Assembly: GCA_026000155.1 (NCBI GenBank)
Contig: BNYG01000002.1
Location: forward strand, 74,084 to 138,083
From: Bacteroidia bacterium
Lineage (GTDB): Bacteria; Bacteroidota; Bacteroidia; Bacteroidales; Azobacteroidaceae
DNA length: 64,000 nt
Direction: 5' to 3'
Numbering within the stretch: position 1 is the first letter of the stretch; the number at the start of each line of letters is the position of its first letter. The notes beneath the pieces were generated by a model that was not told the DNA's origin, did no database searches, and saw nothing but the letters and a program-made list of their open reading frames with translations. The translations under genes and the position numbers were made by a program. This document shows positions 14,701 through 26,200 of the stretch, one piece after another.

Positions 14701-17210
14701 TAGGAACCTCTACTCTTACGGGACCTTTCAATTGGAATATTCGTAGCAATGGCTCTTCTTTGAATACTGCCGATGCGCGGTTGATATCAACTTGGTATAA
14801 TGTTTATATAACCCACGATCAAGATGTTTATTTCAAATCAATAGAATTTAATGGTAGTAACGGTAATCTGATCGGTTCAACATCGGAAAATTATGCGATT
14901 CATACTGAAAAGCTTACCTTTAGTCCACCTGCCGATGCCACCAACTATTCTACCATCGATGGTAATTTTGTTGCAGATACATTAGTTATATCTGCAACAG
15001 CTCCTTTCATGAAGCTTACGCCGGGTAGGACCCTGACCATCAATGAAGAAACTATCTTGGAAAACGGTACGCCCTGTAATTATTTCTACATCGAATCGGC
15101 TACGCTTAACTCGCCTGCAAAGATAAAATTCAATCATTGCAACCCCACCTTGTACTACGTGAGTTTACAAGATATTGATGTGGATTGCTCCGGAGCAACC
15201 GATTGTGAGGAAGGGGTTCCTAACTCAAGACTTACCGTATATGGTTCGGCAGCGGAAGAAAGGGTCACCGGTGATGTGACTATTACAGGTCCCGGAAGGC
15301 CGGCCATCATCAACTTGGCGCCGGTATTATCAGGCTGTTTGCCGTATAATTTCTTGGTTCCAGGTAAAATCACTTCATACAATTTGGTAAAAAAAGAAGG
15401 TGGCAGCGAAACGACCGTAATAGCCAATGGAACGGCTCGCTTTATACCTATTTACGAATCGGGCGATTATAAGCTGGATGCCAATTACGAAGGTGAAAAT
15501 TGTAAAGGGGAGATTACTCAAACCATCACCATCAAGGCCTACCGCACCTGGACGGCTATGGGCACACCCAACGATTGGAACGACATTGCCAACTGGGATA
15601 TTGATCTTCTTCCCGATCCTTGTTCCTACGTCATTATTCCCGGAGACTTGCCCCATTATCCGATAATAAACAAGTTGGATTCTGCCGTTTGCGACATCAT
15701 TGATTTCAAATTTGGCGGCGAAGTAAAAAACACGCATCTCCTTACTTACAATGCAGCCAAAGTGGAGATGAATCTCAACAGTAAACAATGGTACATGCTT
15801 TCGGCGCCGCTGGGAGACCTGTATTCGGGCGACTTTTATGTGACCGACCCGAATCCGTTTATAGACGGTTATAAAATTTACGCCATGCTCTTCAATGCAG
15901 AAAATCCGCAATCCCATAAAACAGTGGAAGCCACCTGGACAGGCACTTTCAACACGGCCAACCAGCTCCTGACCAAAGGAACCGGTATGACCATCTGGGC
16001 GGAAAATGAGGATGTGCCGCAAATGACCACCAACTTTACGTTTCCCAAGCCGGATGCATCCTACAATTATTATTCTGTCAACGGCAATGTATCGGAAACA
16101 ACCGGACCGATTTCAAGAACAAACAGCAGCCGGTTTGCCTACGAACCAATTGACACAGCTGTTACAACAAAAATCACCTTGCCGTTCCCGACCGTTCGTG
16201 CCGGGGAGGCTTTCATGGTGGGCAATCCGTTTATGACGCACTTGGATTTTGAAGCGTTCTATAATGAAAACCAGACATCCATACTCAATGAATACAGTGT
16301 GGCGACCGGAGTTTCCACTTTCGACCCCAGAGCAATCAGTCCATTTTCCACTTACATAGTGGGAGGAACCACTACGGGACCGGTCGTACTGACGAAAGAC
16401 ATCGCACCCATGCAGTCGTTTATCGTCAAATCGAAAGTAAACGGTCCGAACCTGCAAGCGGATGTGGAATCTCATACGGTGACGTCGGTGACGGTACCAA
16501 ACACACTCCGCAGCAGTGCGGAAATCTACCGTCCGGATTATACATTGGAAATCACATCCGAAAGGGAACAAAAACCATCCAGCCGGATTTTAGTAAGCTA
16601 TGCCGGAAACGCTTCTCCCGAATATGTGCCGGAAGAAGACAGCTATACTTTGTTTTCGTCCAATTCGCTGACACCGGTTATCCTCTACACGCGATCGGCC
16701 GATGGCTATGCCTTGAATGTCAATGCCACCAACGATTTGGGACGCATCGTTCCGCTGGGCATCCGTACCTCCCAAACGGGCGAAATTCATTTGAAGTTTG
16801 CAGGCCTGGAAAGTTTCAAAAACGAAGTGAAAATCTATCTGCACGATACCCAACTCAACCGGGTGATGGATTTGGATGCAACCGCTGAATATGTATTCAA
16901 CAAAGAAGAGGAAGCCTTGTATTCGGAAGACCGTTTCTTCCTGAGTTTCCGCAGCGCCACCGGCATCGGGCAGCTCAATGCCACCACCGGACTCATCGTT
17001 CGCCGGACAGCGCCGCTGACCATCGAAGTGAGCAGCAGTGACGGAAGTGTGCTGACCCATCTGCAAATCACAAATCAGCAAGGACAAAATCCGGTTAAAG
17101 CAACTAACGTACCCTCCGGTTCCACCTATCGGGTACATACGCCGGGAGTGTATATTGTCCGGGCTACGGGAAAAGATTATACGCAGGTGGAAAAAATAGT
17201 AGTGTATTGA
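11715..17210 (+). CDS. Giant T9SS-exported surface protein (1,831 residues)
   Basis: First gene of a three-gene surface operon. Residues 1-26 are a signal peptide ending in LWA. The body is beta-rich and low in charge, with repeated modules that each open with an aromatic signature: DFYWLKRPLNGNFNDPANWS (about 27), DYYWIGGNGYWDDPDHWSN (about 423), DFYWVGGTGNWSDANHWS (about 816) and a diverged TWTAMGTPNDWNDIANWD (about 1277). Each is followed by a P-x-x-x-D-x-V-Y/F-F element (TAIDNVYFNTNSF, ALNDDVYFDQNSF). The last 80 residues end GVYIVRATGKDYTQVEKIVV, a type A T9SS sorting tail. The protein is thus predicted to cross the outer membrane by T9SS and be held on the surface. The module is not one I can name; carbohydrate or host-matrix binding is speculation. 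The next gene begins 23 bp later. Confidence 0.8.
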   Translation: MRVSIKFLLSSILFLSSWFCAPNLWADDFYWLKRPLNGNFNDPANWSSTAAGAENNDNDVDRYPSTATDNVFFITESNTVNLNATTGTVTIHDITCTAPVGTVYNLSSNITYNINGSIQSNGNLTITNGTINMIGAEDVTVDLGTSNPIAFGNTFTVNKANTPTQAKVTLINNDFKRTGSLSLQNGSFNNSYNKDITATSTTFQRPDGTYDHITINLGASTLTLTSGKLTLYGQQLHPTCDVNLNDALDLVSPNYYGTDTIQFKSLTLGSAVRTMNIQSSTVTLTLENLTVNTPSLTIISPSGGYFKTVNISDTLTFNQPTDMIVNSMGGGSYGLAYYYSEYGNNTSIWNIYNFVFPSTTDCTQRSSIIGFTPVTLNITGTALTTQNIIYKNITATGMGITASSTEDGGLNSGITFTGPAISKDYYWIGGNGYWDDPDHWSNTSNGAPGNCVPTAIDNVYFNTNSFSATGQAATLSRPAFCKNINWVDAGKEGSLNVSDYNTYQPSGNSLTIHGNADFSGAKVVQPGLYFLGAGDQTLNSGTDPVYISPYIYFQAGAGTYTLTSDLIMSDAWPARYHKNPIVHTSGTLNSGGYTLDIGSFFSKLQLPAGSSRSIDFSNSKIYVDIYGESSSLPSIDLLNDGAGAYQFTGSQLFMNNTQPTWGNGDTRNVFRASGLFDFNDITFADGRQGRVVFDNANTQVRKLTFNGPVEANEYGSCIVDSLILTPYKEYDFYTSTITINDGLDARTSGCQTITIGNPNSYVSTFVNNTSEEMIINGAIIKNTNYNAGTSGYSMLQVPNGVNQGNNTNVNVTPATPRDFYWVGGTGNWSDANHWSFTPGGPGNGMCLPALNDDVYFDQNSFSANNQVVTVDQSIVTIHSMIWQPGAGTKTPTLTMGSAELHLYGSLELASGMLVDYGSITFKGTGTDEDSQTIRTNNVSMSDITLGFDSNGRFDLYGNLIVSNIYHRNGGFVTHNYNVTAPNTFWLSTTSGLPLDLGTSTLTGPFNWNIRSNGSSLNTADARLISTWYNVYITHDQDVYFKSIEFNGSNGNLIGSTSENYAIHTEKLTFSPPADATNYSTIDGNFVADTLVISATAPFMKLTPGRTLTINEETILENGTPCNYFYIESATLNSPAKIKFNHCNPTLYYVSLQDIDVDCSGATDCEEGVPNSRLTVYGSAAEERVTGDVTITGPGRPAIINLAPVLSGCLPYNFLVPGKITSYNLVKKEGGSETTVIANGTARFIPIYESGDYKLDANYEGENCKGEITQTITIKAYRTWTAMGTPNDWNDIANWDIDLLPDPCSYVIIPGDLPHYPIINKLDSAVCDIIDFKFGGEVKNTHLLTYNAAKVEMNLNSKQWYMLSAPLGDLYSGDFYVTDPNPFIDGYKIYAMLFNAENPQSHKTVEATWTGTFNTANQLLTKGTGMTIWAENEDVPQMTTNFTFPKPDASYNYYSVNGNVSETTGPISRTNSSRFAYEPIDTAVTTKITLPFPTVRAGEAFMVGNPFMTHLDFEAFYNENQTSILNEYSVATGVSTFDPRAISPFSTYIVGGTTTGPVVLTKDIAPMQSFIVKSKVNGPNLQADVESHTVTSVTVPNTLRSSAEIYRPDYTLEITSEREQKPSSRILVSYAGNASPEYVPEEDSYTLFSSNSLTPVILYTRSADGYALNVNATNDLGRIVPLGIRTSQTGEIHLKFAGLESFKNEVKIYLHDTQLNRVMDLDATAEYVFNKEEEALYSEDRFFLSFRSATGIGQLNATTGLIVRRTAPLTIEVSSSDGSVLTHLQITNQQGQNPVKATNVPSGSTYRVHTPGVYIVRATGKDYTQVEKIVVY

Positions 17211-17233
17211 AGTAAAATAAAAAATAAATAATT

Positions 17234-20200
17234 ATGGCGACTTTTAATTCCGCTTTACGGCGTTTGCTCGTGTCGGCTTTACTGCTGACAACCGGCATTT
17301 CGGCACAGGCAACGACCTATTACGTGAAACATTATGACGGTGATCCCTGGGTGAAACAAGGGGGTACCACTTTTGGTGTCGGCGAAGATGCCGCTGCAAA
17401 TCTGGCTGCCTTGGCTGCTACTTCATGGGAAACAGCTATCGGCGACCTGCAGGCAGTAATCAACGTGGCCGTTGACGGTGACATTATTTTTGTGGCAGCG
17501 GGTACTTACAAACCCGTGCGATCCGCTTGGCCGGGATCGTCATCCGTCAGTCTCATCAACAATGGTCTCGATCGCGAAAACGCCTTCCTGCTGAAAACAG
17601 GTGTGAAAATCTATGGCGGATTTGTAGGTATTGACGAAGCATCCATTGATGACCGGGAGTTCGCAGTGGTGAACGGCATTGAGACACCGGTACATCCGAC
17701 GATACTCAGCGGAGAACTGCAAAACGATGGGATTCAAACGAATAATGCCCACCATGTAGTGCTGGCAAATTCCATTAACAATAGCGTGCTGGATGGATTT
17801 ACCATCAGTGACGGTTATGGAACTAACTCCCTAAATAGAGCTGTGGTAGGCGCCGGATTATACATTGACAATTCCACACTGACGGCAACGCATCTTACTA
17901 TCCGAAAGAATACAGCTACGGATGGCGGTACGGGTGCCGGAATCTGTGTTGAGGGCGCATCCAATGTGACGTTAACACAGTCAACTATTCAAGAGAATAC
18001 TTCCGACGGCGATGGTGGCGGTATAGCTGTTACCGGCGGTTCTAATGCTGCCGTAACAGCAACCTATATAATTGTTAGTGGAAATAAGACCACCGGTCGT
18101 TCCGGAGGTGGAATAGGTATCGGTGGCGGCACGTTCAACCTGAGCAATTCGCTTGTCAGCGGAAATACAGCCAATACCAATGGCGGCGGACTACAAAATG
18201 CAGGCACAACGACCTTAACCAACGTAACGGTTGCCGGAAACTACGCAATTAACGGCGGCGGATGGGCCGGCGATATGATACTCCGGAATACCATCGTTTG
18301 GGGCAATTCCGCTCCTGCAAATCCGAATGTAAACGGAACTTATACTCCTTATAATAGCTTGGTAGAAGGCAAAAACGATACCGCAAATAACAGCTTGGAC
18401 GGTACTGACGCTGCCAACACGCCGCCATTCAGGAATCCGGTGAAGGCCACAGCCGGAAAGCCTACTACCGCCGGCGATTATCGCTTGGTTCCCGGCAGCA
18501 ATTTCCTTCTGGAAGACAGGGGAAACAATGGCTATAACACTGTATCTGTCGATTTGGAGGGTAACACCCGTATTCAGGGATGCGCCATCGACTTGGGCGC
18601 CTACGAGAATGCTTCGTCCATCGCACCGGATATGCAAGGAATCGTGCATGTAAAAAAAGGAGCCACCGGCAACGGTTCTTCCTGGAACAATGCTTATCCC
18701 GAATTGGCAAACGTCTTGCTAAAGGCAAAAATAACTCCCGGTTGTATCACCGAAATTTGGGTAGCTGAAGGAACCTTTTATCCACTCTACACCACCAACG
18801 GTTCAACCGACCCGCGTGACAAATCTTTTGATTTGGTGAGCAATATCAAAGTCTATGGTGGATTTGCGGGCTATGAAACGCATATTGATGATCGTAAATT
18901 GAACGAACACGAAACCATCCTTAGCGGTGAATTGCAAGGCGACAGTAATGACAGCAATAATGCCCGGCATATAGTCACGGCTTCTGCTGTGAATAACGCA
19001 CAGCTGGATGGATTCACCATCACCAGAGGCTATGCCGATGGAACGGCTAACACAGGTGGTGGAATATACAGCGCCAACTCTTCAGTGAATCTGGTTCGTC
19101 TGAATATTCGTGCCAATACTGCCACCGGCAATGGGGGTGGTATATGGATTTCCGGTTCACCCGCATTAACCGATATACTTGTCAGCGGAAACGTAGCCAA
19201 CGGTGAAGGCGGCGGTATCTATAATCAAGGCGCTGTCACTTTTATTAATGTGACGGTTGCAGGTAATAAAACAGGATTAAGTACAGGCGGAATCTATAAT
19301 TCCGGTTCCTCCAATACCCTTAAAAACAGTATTATCTGGGGTAATTCCGGCAGAGCCACCAATGGTGGTACGGATAATTACAACAACTTGATACAAGGCA
19401 GCGGCGGAAGTGTGAACTGGAAAACGGCTTTCGGCGCCGATAGCGGCAATAACCTGGATGTCGATCCGCTTTTCGTCAATCCATCCGATGCAATCAGCGC
19501 ACCTACCGCTTTGGGCGACTACCGTTTACAAACGTGTAGCCCTGCCATTGATGCAGGAGATGAATCTTTCATCCCTGCAGGAATCAGCACGGACCTGGAC
19601 GGCAGGTTGCGCGATGATGGTTTGGCTGATATGGGCGCGTATGAATTTTATACTGCCGGCAAAGTCAAACGCCCAACGGCAACTCCTTCAGTGACGGGAG
19701 TTAAAGCAATAGTGTTGGGTGACGGCGTTGATTTATATGCACTTACCGGAACAGCTCCTTGGGAAGTGACCTATAATTATACGGATAATAAAGGCAATTC
19801 TCAAGTCAAAACGTCCTCCGGTATTCAAACGTCGCCTTTCAGGTTCGTACCGGAAGAAACAGGTACCTATCGTTTCACTTTGCTGAGTGTAGAAAATGCG
19901 GTCTGCAAAACGGATATACCCGGGTCTCCTGAAATTATAGTGATCGTGAGTGAGAATTTGGGACTGAAAGCAACAGCCACAGTCACCACCGGTACGGTTT
20001 GTGTAAGCAGTCCGTTTGATTTCAATATAGCAACTACCAATAAGGATGGATCGGCTGTTACGCCGGATTCCTATATAGCGGCATTAATCAGCGGAACAGA
20101 TATTCTGAATGGTTATGCTATTGTAGATGGAGTCAACCAACCGGTTGCTGCCAAAGCAGGCGCCGCGATTTATAGTGTTACTCCTGTTTATAACAATGTG

Positions 20201-23200
20201 CAAGGAATACCTGCCGTTGTTTCACTCGAAGCACGCGCACTATTAACAGCCAATCATATCAGCAACTTGACCTATGAAAATGGCGATCAAGTACCTGTCA
20301 TTGATTTAACGGCTAACTTACCTGCCAATACAGTCATTACCTGGACGGCAGATAACACAGCCATTGGTATTTCTGCCAATGGTTCGGGATACATTCCTGC
20401 CTTCAATGCAGTAAATACCGGAACAGGCAATGTTTCTGCAACAATCAATTATACGGTAGCTTATGCTGACGGTCAAGGATGTAGTGCGACCGGTTCATTT
20501 ACGATTACCGTTACACCCAAAACGAATGTCGATTCGGATTTGGTTGCCTCTACCGATGCTGATGCCAGTGATATTGCTTGTCTTGGAGATGTGTTCCAAA
20601 CAATCAATTTCTCTGCAACGGATAAAAAAGGTCATACGGGAAATATAGAATACCGGATAGAGTTTGTCAGCGGTGTAAATGTAGCGGGTACGGTTCCACC
20701 GGCAAGCACAGCCGCCAGCTGGACTCCAACTGCCAATGTGGTGGGTACCGGTATTTATCGGGTGGTTCCGGTTGTGGACAATCGCGAAGGGGTAGCTGCG
20801 CTGTTCACACTTGAATCCCGCGCATCATTAGCCGGGAATCATATCAATGACTTGGTTTATGAAAATAAAGATCAGGTGCCGACTATTAACTTGACCGGAA
20901 ATTTACCGACCAATACAATAGTTACCTGGACGGCAAATGATCCCGGTAAGATTGGCATTTCAGCGAGCGGTACAGGAGTCATTCCTGCTTTCAACGCAGT
21001 AAATACCGGAACAGGCAATGTTTCTGCAACCATCAATTATACGGTAGCTTATGCTGACGGTAAAGGTTGTAGTGTGACCGGTTCTTTCACGATTACCGTT
21101 ACACCTAAAACAAACGTGGATTCGGATTTAATAGCTGAAACGGATGCCGATGCAGGTGAAATTACTTGTCTTGGCGATGTTTTCACTCCGGTCAATTTCT
21201 CCGTAACGGATAAAAAAGGTCATACGGGAGATGTAGAATACCGGATAGAGTTTGTCGGCGGTGTAAATGTAGCAGGGACGATTCCATCGGCAAGCACAGC
21301 CACCAGCTGGACTCCAACCGCCAATGTGGTGGGTACCGGTACTTATCGGGTGGTTCCGGTTGTGGACAATCGCGAAGGGGTAGCTGCCCTGTTCACTTTG
21401 GAAGTTCGCGCTCCATTAGCAGGCGAACATGTAAGTGACCTGAACTATCAAAATCAAGATCGAGTGCCGGCTATCAGTTTGACCGGTGATTTACCGACAA
21501 ACACCGTAGTAACCTGGACGGCAGTTGACCCTGATAGGATTGGTATTTCTGCCGGCGGTACCGGAAGTATTCCGGCATTCACCGCAGTAAATACAGGAAC
21601 AAGCAATGTAACGGCAACCATCAATTATACGGTAGCTTATGCCGACGGTAAAGGATGTAGTGTGACCGGTTCATTTACGATTACGGTCGCACCCAAAACG
21701 AATGTGGATTCGGATTTAATTGCTGAAACGGATGCTGCAAGCGAAGTAGCTTGTCTTGGAGCTGTGTTCCAAACAATCAATTTCTCTGCAACGGATAAAA
21801 TCTCTCATACAGGCGATATAGAATATAGAATCGAATTTGTCAGTGGTGTAAATGTAGCGGGTACGGTTCCCTCAGCAAGCACAGCCACCAGCTGGACTCC
21901 AATCGCCAATGTGGTGGGTACCGGTATTTATCGGGTGGTTCCGGTTGTGAACAATCGCGAAGGGGTAGCTGCGCTGTTCACACTTGAATCCCGCGCATCA
22001 TTAGCCGGGAATCATATCAGTGACTTGGTTTATGAAAATAAAGATCAGGTGCCGACTATTAACTTGACCGGAAATTTACCGACCAATACAATAGTTACCT
22101 GGACGGCAAATGATCCCGGTAAGATTGGCATTTCAGCGAGCGGCGCCGGAGTCATTCCTGCTTTCACCGCAGTAAATACGGGAACAAGCAATGTTTCTGC
22201 AACCATCAATTATACGGTAGCTTATGCAGACGGTAAAGGTTGTAGTGTGACCGGTTCTTTCACGATTACCGTTACACCTAAAACAAACGTGGATTCGGAT
22301 TTAATAGCTGAAACGGATGCCGATGCAGGTGAAATTACTTGTCTTGGCGATGTTTTCACTCCGATCAATTTCTCCGTAACGGATAAAAAAGGTCATACGG
22401 GAAATGTAGAATACCGGATAGAATTTGTCAGCGGTGTAAATGTAGCAGGTACGATTCCATCGGCAAGCACGGCCGCCAGCTGGACTCCAACCGCCAATGT
22501 GGTGGGTACCGGTACTTATCGGGTGGTTCCGGTTGTGGACAATCGCGAAGGGGTAGCTGCTGTATTTACTTTGGAAGTTCGCACACCATTAACGGCCAAT
22601 CATATCAGTGATTTGACGTATCAAAACAGAGACCAGGTACCCAATATCAATCTGACAGCCAACTTACCTGCTAATACAGTAGTTACCTGGACAGCAGATA
22701 ATCTAAACATGGGTATTTCAGCCGGCGGTTCCGGACATATTCCTGCTTTTAGCGCAGTAAATACCGGGACAAGCCCTGTAACGGCAACAATCAATTATAC
22801 GGTAGCTTATGCCGATGGTAAAGGATGCTCGGACACTAACTCGTTCACCATTACCGTTCTACCCAAAACGATTGATGATTTGGACTTGGTGGCAAACGCC
22901 ACCGTTACAACCGGTTTGGTTTGTCTGGGTGATCCTTTCGCCTTTAACTTGTCAACCACGCACTTTGGAAATCCTGTTTCACCTGTTTCTTACAAAGTAG
23001 AATTAGTTAGCGGAACAGACATTTTACCGGTTGGTACATCCTTTATCAATGGAGCCAACCAGTTGACTGCCGATAAGATTGGAAGTGGTATTTATCGTGT
23101 AACGCCTGTTTATCAGGATAAAATGGGTGTTCCTGCGATTATAACACTCGAAGCGCGTACCAAAGTAACGATAACGCAACTCAATCTGACTTATCAAAAT

Positions 23201-26200
23201 GGTGATTTAGCGCCTGCCATTGATTTGGTAAATAGCAATCCGAATCTCACAGTCACTTGGCAAGCCATTGACCCAAGTCGTATTGGCGTTGACGCTCAAG
23301 GTGTCGGAACAATTCCTGCTTTCAGAGCCATCAATACAGGTGCAAGCCCTGTGATAGCCACCATTCAATATACGATCGCTTATGTCGATGGTCAAGGTTG
23401 TAATGCAACCGGTTCATTTACCATCACGGTAACGCCCAAAAACATTGAAGATATGGATTTGATCGCTTCTGCCAATGTATCGGTCGGTACGGTTTGTGAA
23501 GGCTATCCCATTTCGTTTAATTTATTGACTCGCCATCAGGGCAATGTGGTTACTCCGGTTGATTACCGTTACGAAATAATCAGCGGCGTGGACATTCTAC
23601 CTGCAGGAATTACTTTTGTCAATGGATTCAACCAATTTGTTACTACGAAACCGGGACATGCGATTTACCGCATCACCCCTGTTTATAATAACAAGGAAGG
23701 GGTGCCAACCAGTATTTCGGTTGAAGCGCGTACCATTTTGAATGCCAACGATTATATTAAGTTAAACGGTAAAACGTTTAGCTATGCCAACGGCGATCAG
23801 GTGCCGACGATCACATTGACATCCAATCCATTACCGGTGGGCGCCATAGTCACCTGGAAATCAGACAATGTAGGTATCGGTATAGCAGCAGCCGGAGACG
23901 GTGAAATACCGGGCTTCCGGGCGATTTATACCAATAACGCAAACAATACGGCGGTCATCACTTATTCGATTTCGTATCCGGGAAGTGAAACGTGTAATTC
24001 AGGTCCTCTTTCGGGTTCGTTCACGATTACGGTCACTCCGAAAACGATTGAAGATTTGGATTTGATAGCTACTGCCGCAGTGACTACCGGCACCGCTTGT
24101 ATCGGTGATCCGTTTGCCTTTACTTTGGCAGCCACGTATCATGGAACTCCTGTTACGCCGACTTCTTATCGCGTGGAATTGATCAACGGTACAGACATTT
24201 TGCCGGTTGGTTCCACCTTTGTGCATGGAAGCAACCATTTATTAGTGGCAGATAAGGTTGGAACTGCGATTTACCGTGTTATTCCAATTTATAACGGCAG
24301 ACAAGGAGTGCCTGCGAGTGTTTCGCTCGAAGCTCGTGCTAAATTAACAGCCAATCAGATTAGCGACTTGACTTATCAACATGGCGATTACGTACCGGCT
24401 ATTCGTTTGAATAATTCGTTACCGGCCAATACAGTAGTCACTTGGACAGCTATTAATCCCAATAATATTGGTATTTCTGCGAATGGTGTCGGCGAAATCC
24501 CCGCTTTCAAAATCGCTAATCCCGGAGACATCCCTGTGACGGCCACGATTAATTATACAATCGCATACGCTGACGGCAAAGGTTGTGCGGCAAACGGCTC
24601 ATTTACCATTACCGTTCTGCCGGAAACAATTCAGGATTTGAAAGCTACTGCTACGGTCACGACCGGTACGGTTTGTTTAGGCGATCCATTTGTATTTAAC
24701 CTGGCTACCACCTATCAGGGAAATGCAATTACGCCTACTTTCTATCACATAGAAATAATCAGCGGAATTGATATTTTGGCACCCGGTTATGTATTGGTTG
24801 ACGGAGACAACCAAGTGTTTGCCGACAAAACAGGCAGCGGCATTTACCGGATAACGCCGGTGTATAATAATCAGCAAGGTATGCCCGCCACTGTTTCTTT
24901 AGAAGCGCGTGCGTCCCTGGCAGGCAATCACATTAGTGACTTGACTTTCCAAAACGGCGATCCGGTACCGGCTATTAGTTTGACGAGCAACTTACCGACC
25001 AACGCGGTAGTTACCTGGACAGCCGATGACCCATCTCAAATTGGTATTTCAGCCCAGGGAATCAGCATAATCCCTGCTTTTACCGCCACCAATAGCAGTA
25101 CAGGCAATGTGACGGCAACTGTTAATTATACGGTAGCTTACACTGACGGTAAAGCTTGTCAGGCAAGCGGTTCGTTTACCATTACCGTCACACCACGAAC
25201 AAATGTGGATTTGGATTTGGTAGCTCATACGGATGCGAATGCCGGCGAAATTATCTGTCTGGGAGAAACGTTCAGTCCGGTTACTTTCTCGGCAACGGAT
25301 AAAAAGAATCATACGGGACAAATCGAATACCGGATCGAATTGGTAAGCGGTGTAAATGTAGCAGGCACTCTGCCGCCGACAAGTACCTCAACGACTTGGA
25401 CACCTCAAGCCAATGTAGTGGGTAGCGGCATTTATCGTGTGATACCGAGTGTGGATAATCGCGAAGGAGTAGCAGCGCTGTTCACTTTGGAAGTGCGTCC
25501 GCCATTAGTGGAAAATCAGACAAGTAATTTGACGTATCAAAATGGCGACCGGGTGGCGAATATTAGTTTGACGAATAACTTACCGGCCAATACGGTAGTC
25601 ACTTGGACTGTAACGGATCCGGCGCATATTGGTATTCCGGCGCAAGGCACCGGAGATATTCCTGCTTTTACCGCAGTAAATACCGGTACAAGCAATGTAA
25701 CAGCGACAGTTAATTATACAATCGCCTACTTGGACGGTAAAGGTTGTACCACGACCGGTTCGTTTACTGTTACGGTTGTACCGAAAACGAATGTAGATTT
25801 GGATTTGGTAGCTATTACGGATGCGGATGCCAGCGAAATTATCTGTCTGGGCGAAACGTTCAGTCCGGTTACTTTCTCGGCAACCGATAAAGCAAGTCAT
25901 ACCGGACAAATCGAATACCGGATCGAATTGGTAAGCGGTGTAAATGTAGCAGGCACTCTGCCGCCGACAAGTACCTCAACGACTTGGACTCCTCAAGCGA
26001 ATGTAGTGGGTAGCGGTATTTATCGTGTGGTACCAACTGTTGACAACCGCGAAGGTGTCGCTGCACTGTTCACTTTAGAAGTGCGTACACCGTTAACAGC
26101 CAATCATATCAGCGACTTGACCTATCAAAACAGCGATCCGGTACCGGCAATCAGCTTGACAGCTAATTTACCGGCCAATACGGTTGTCACCTGGACGGCT

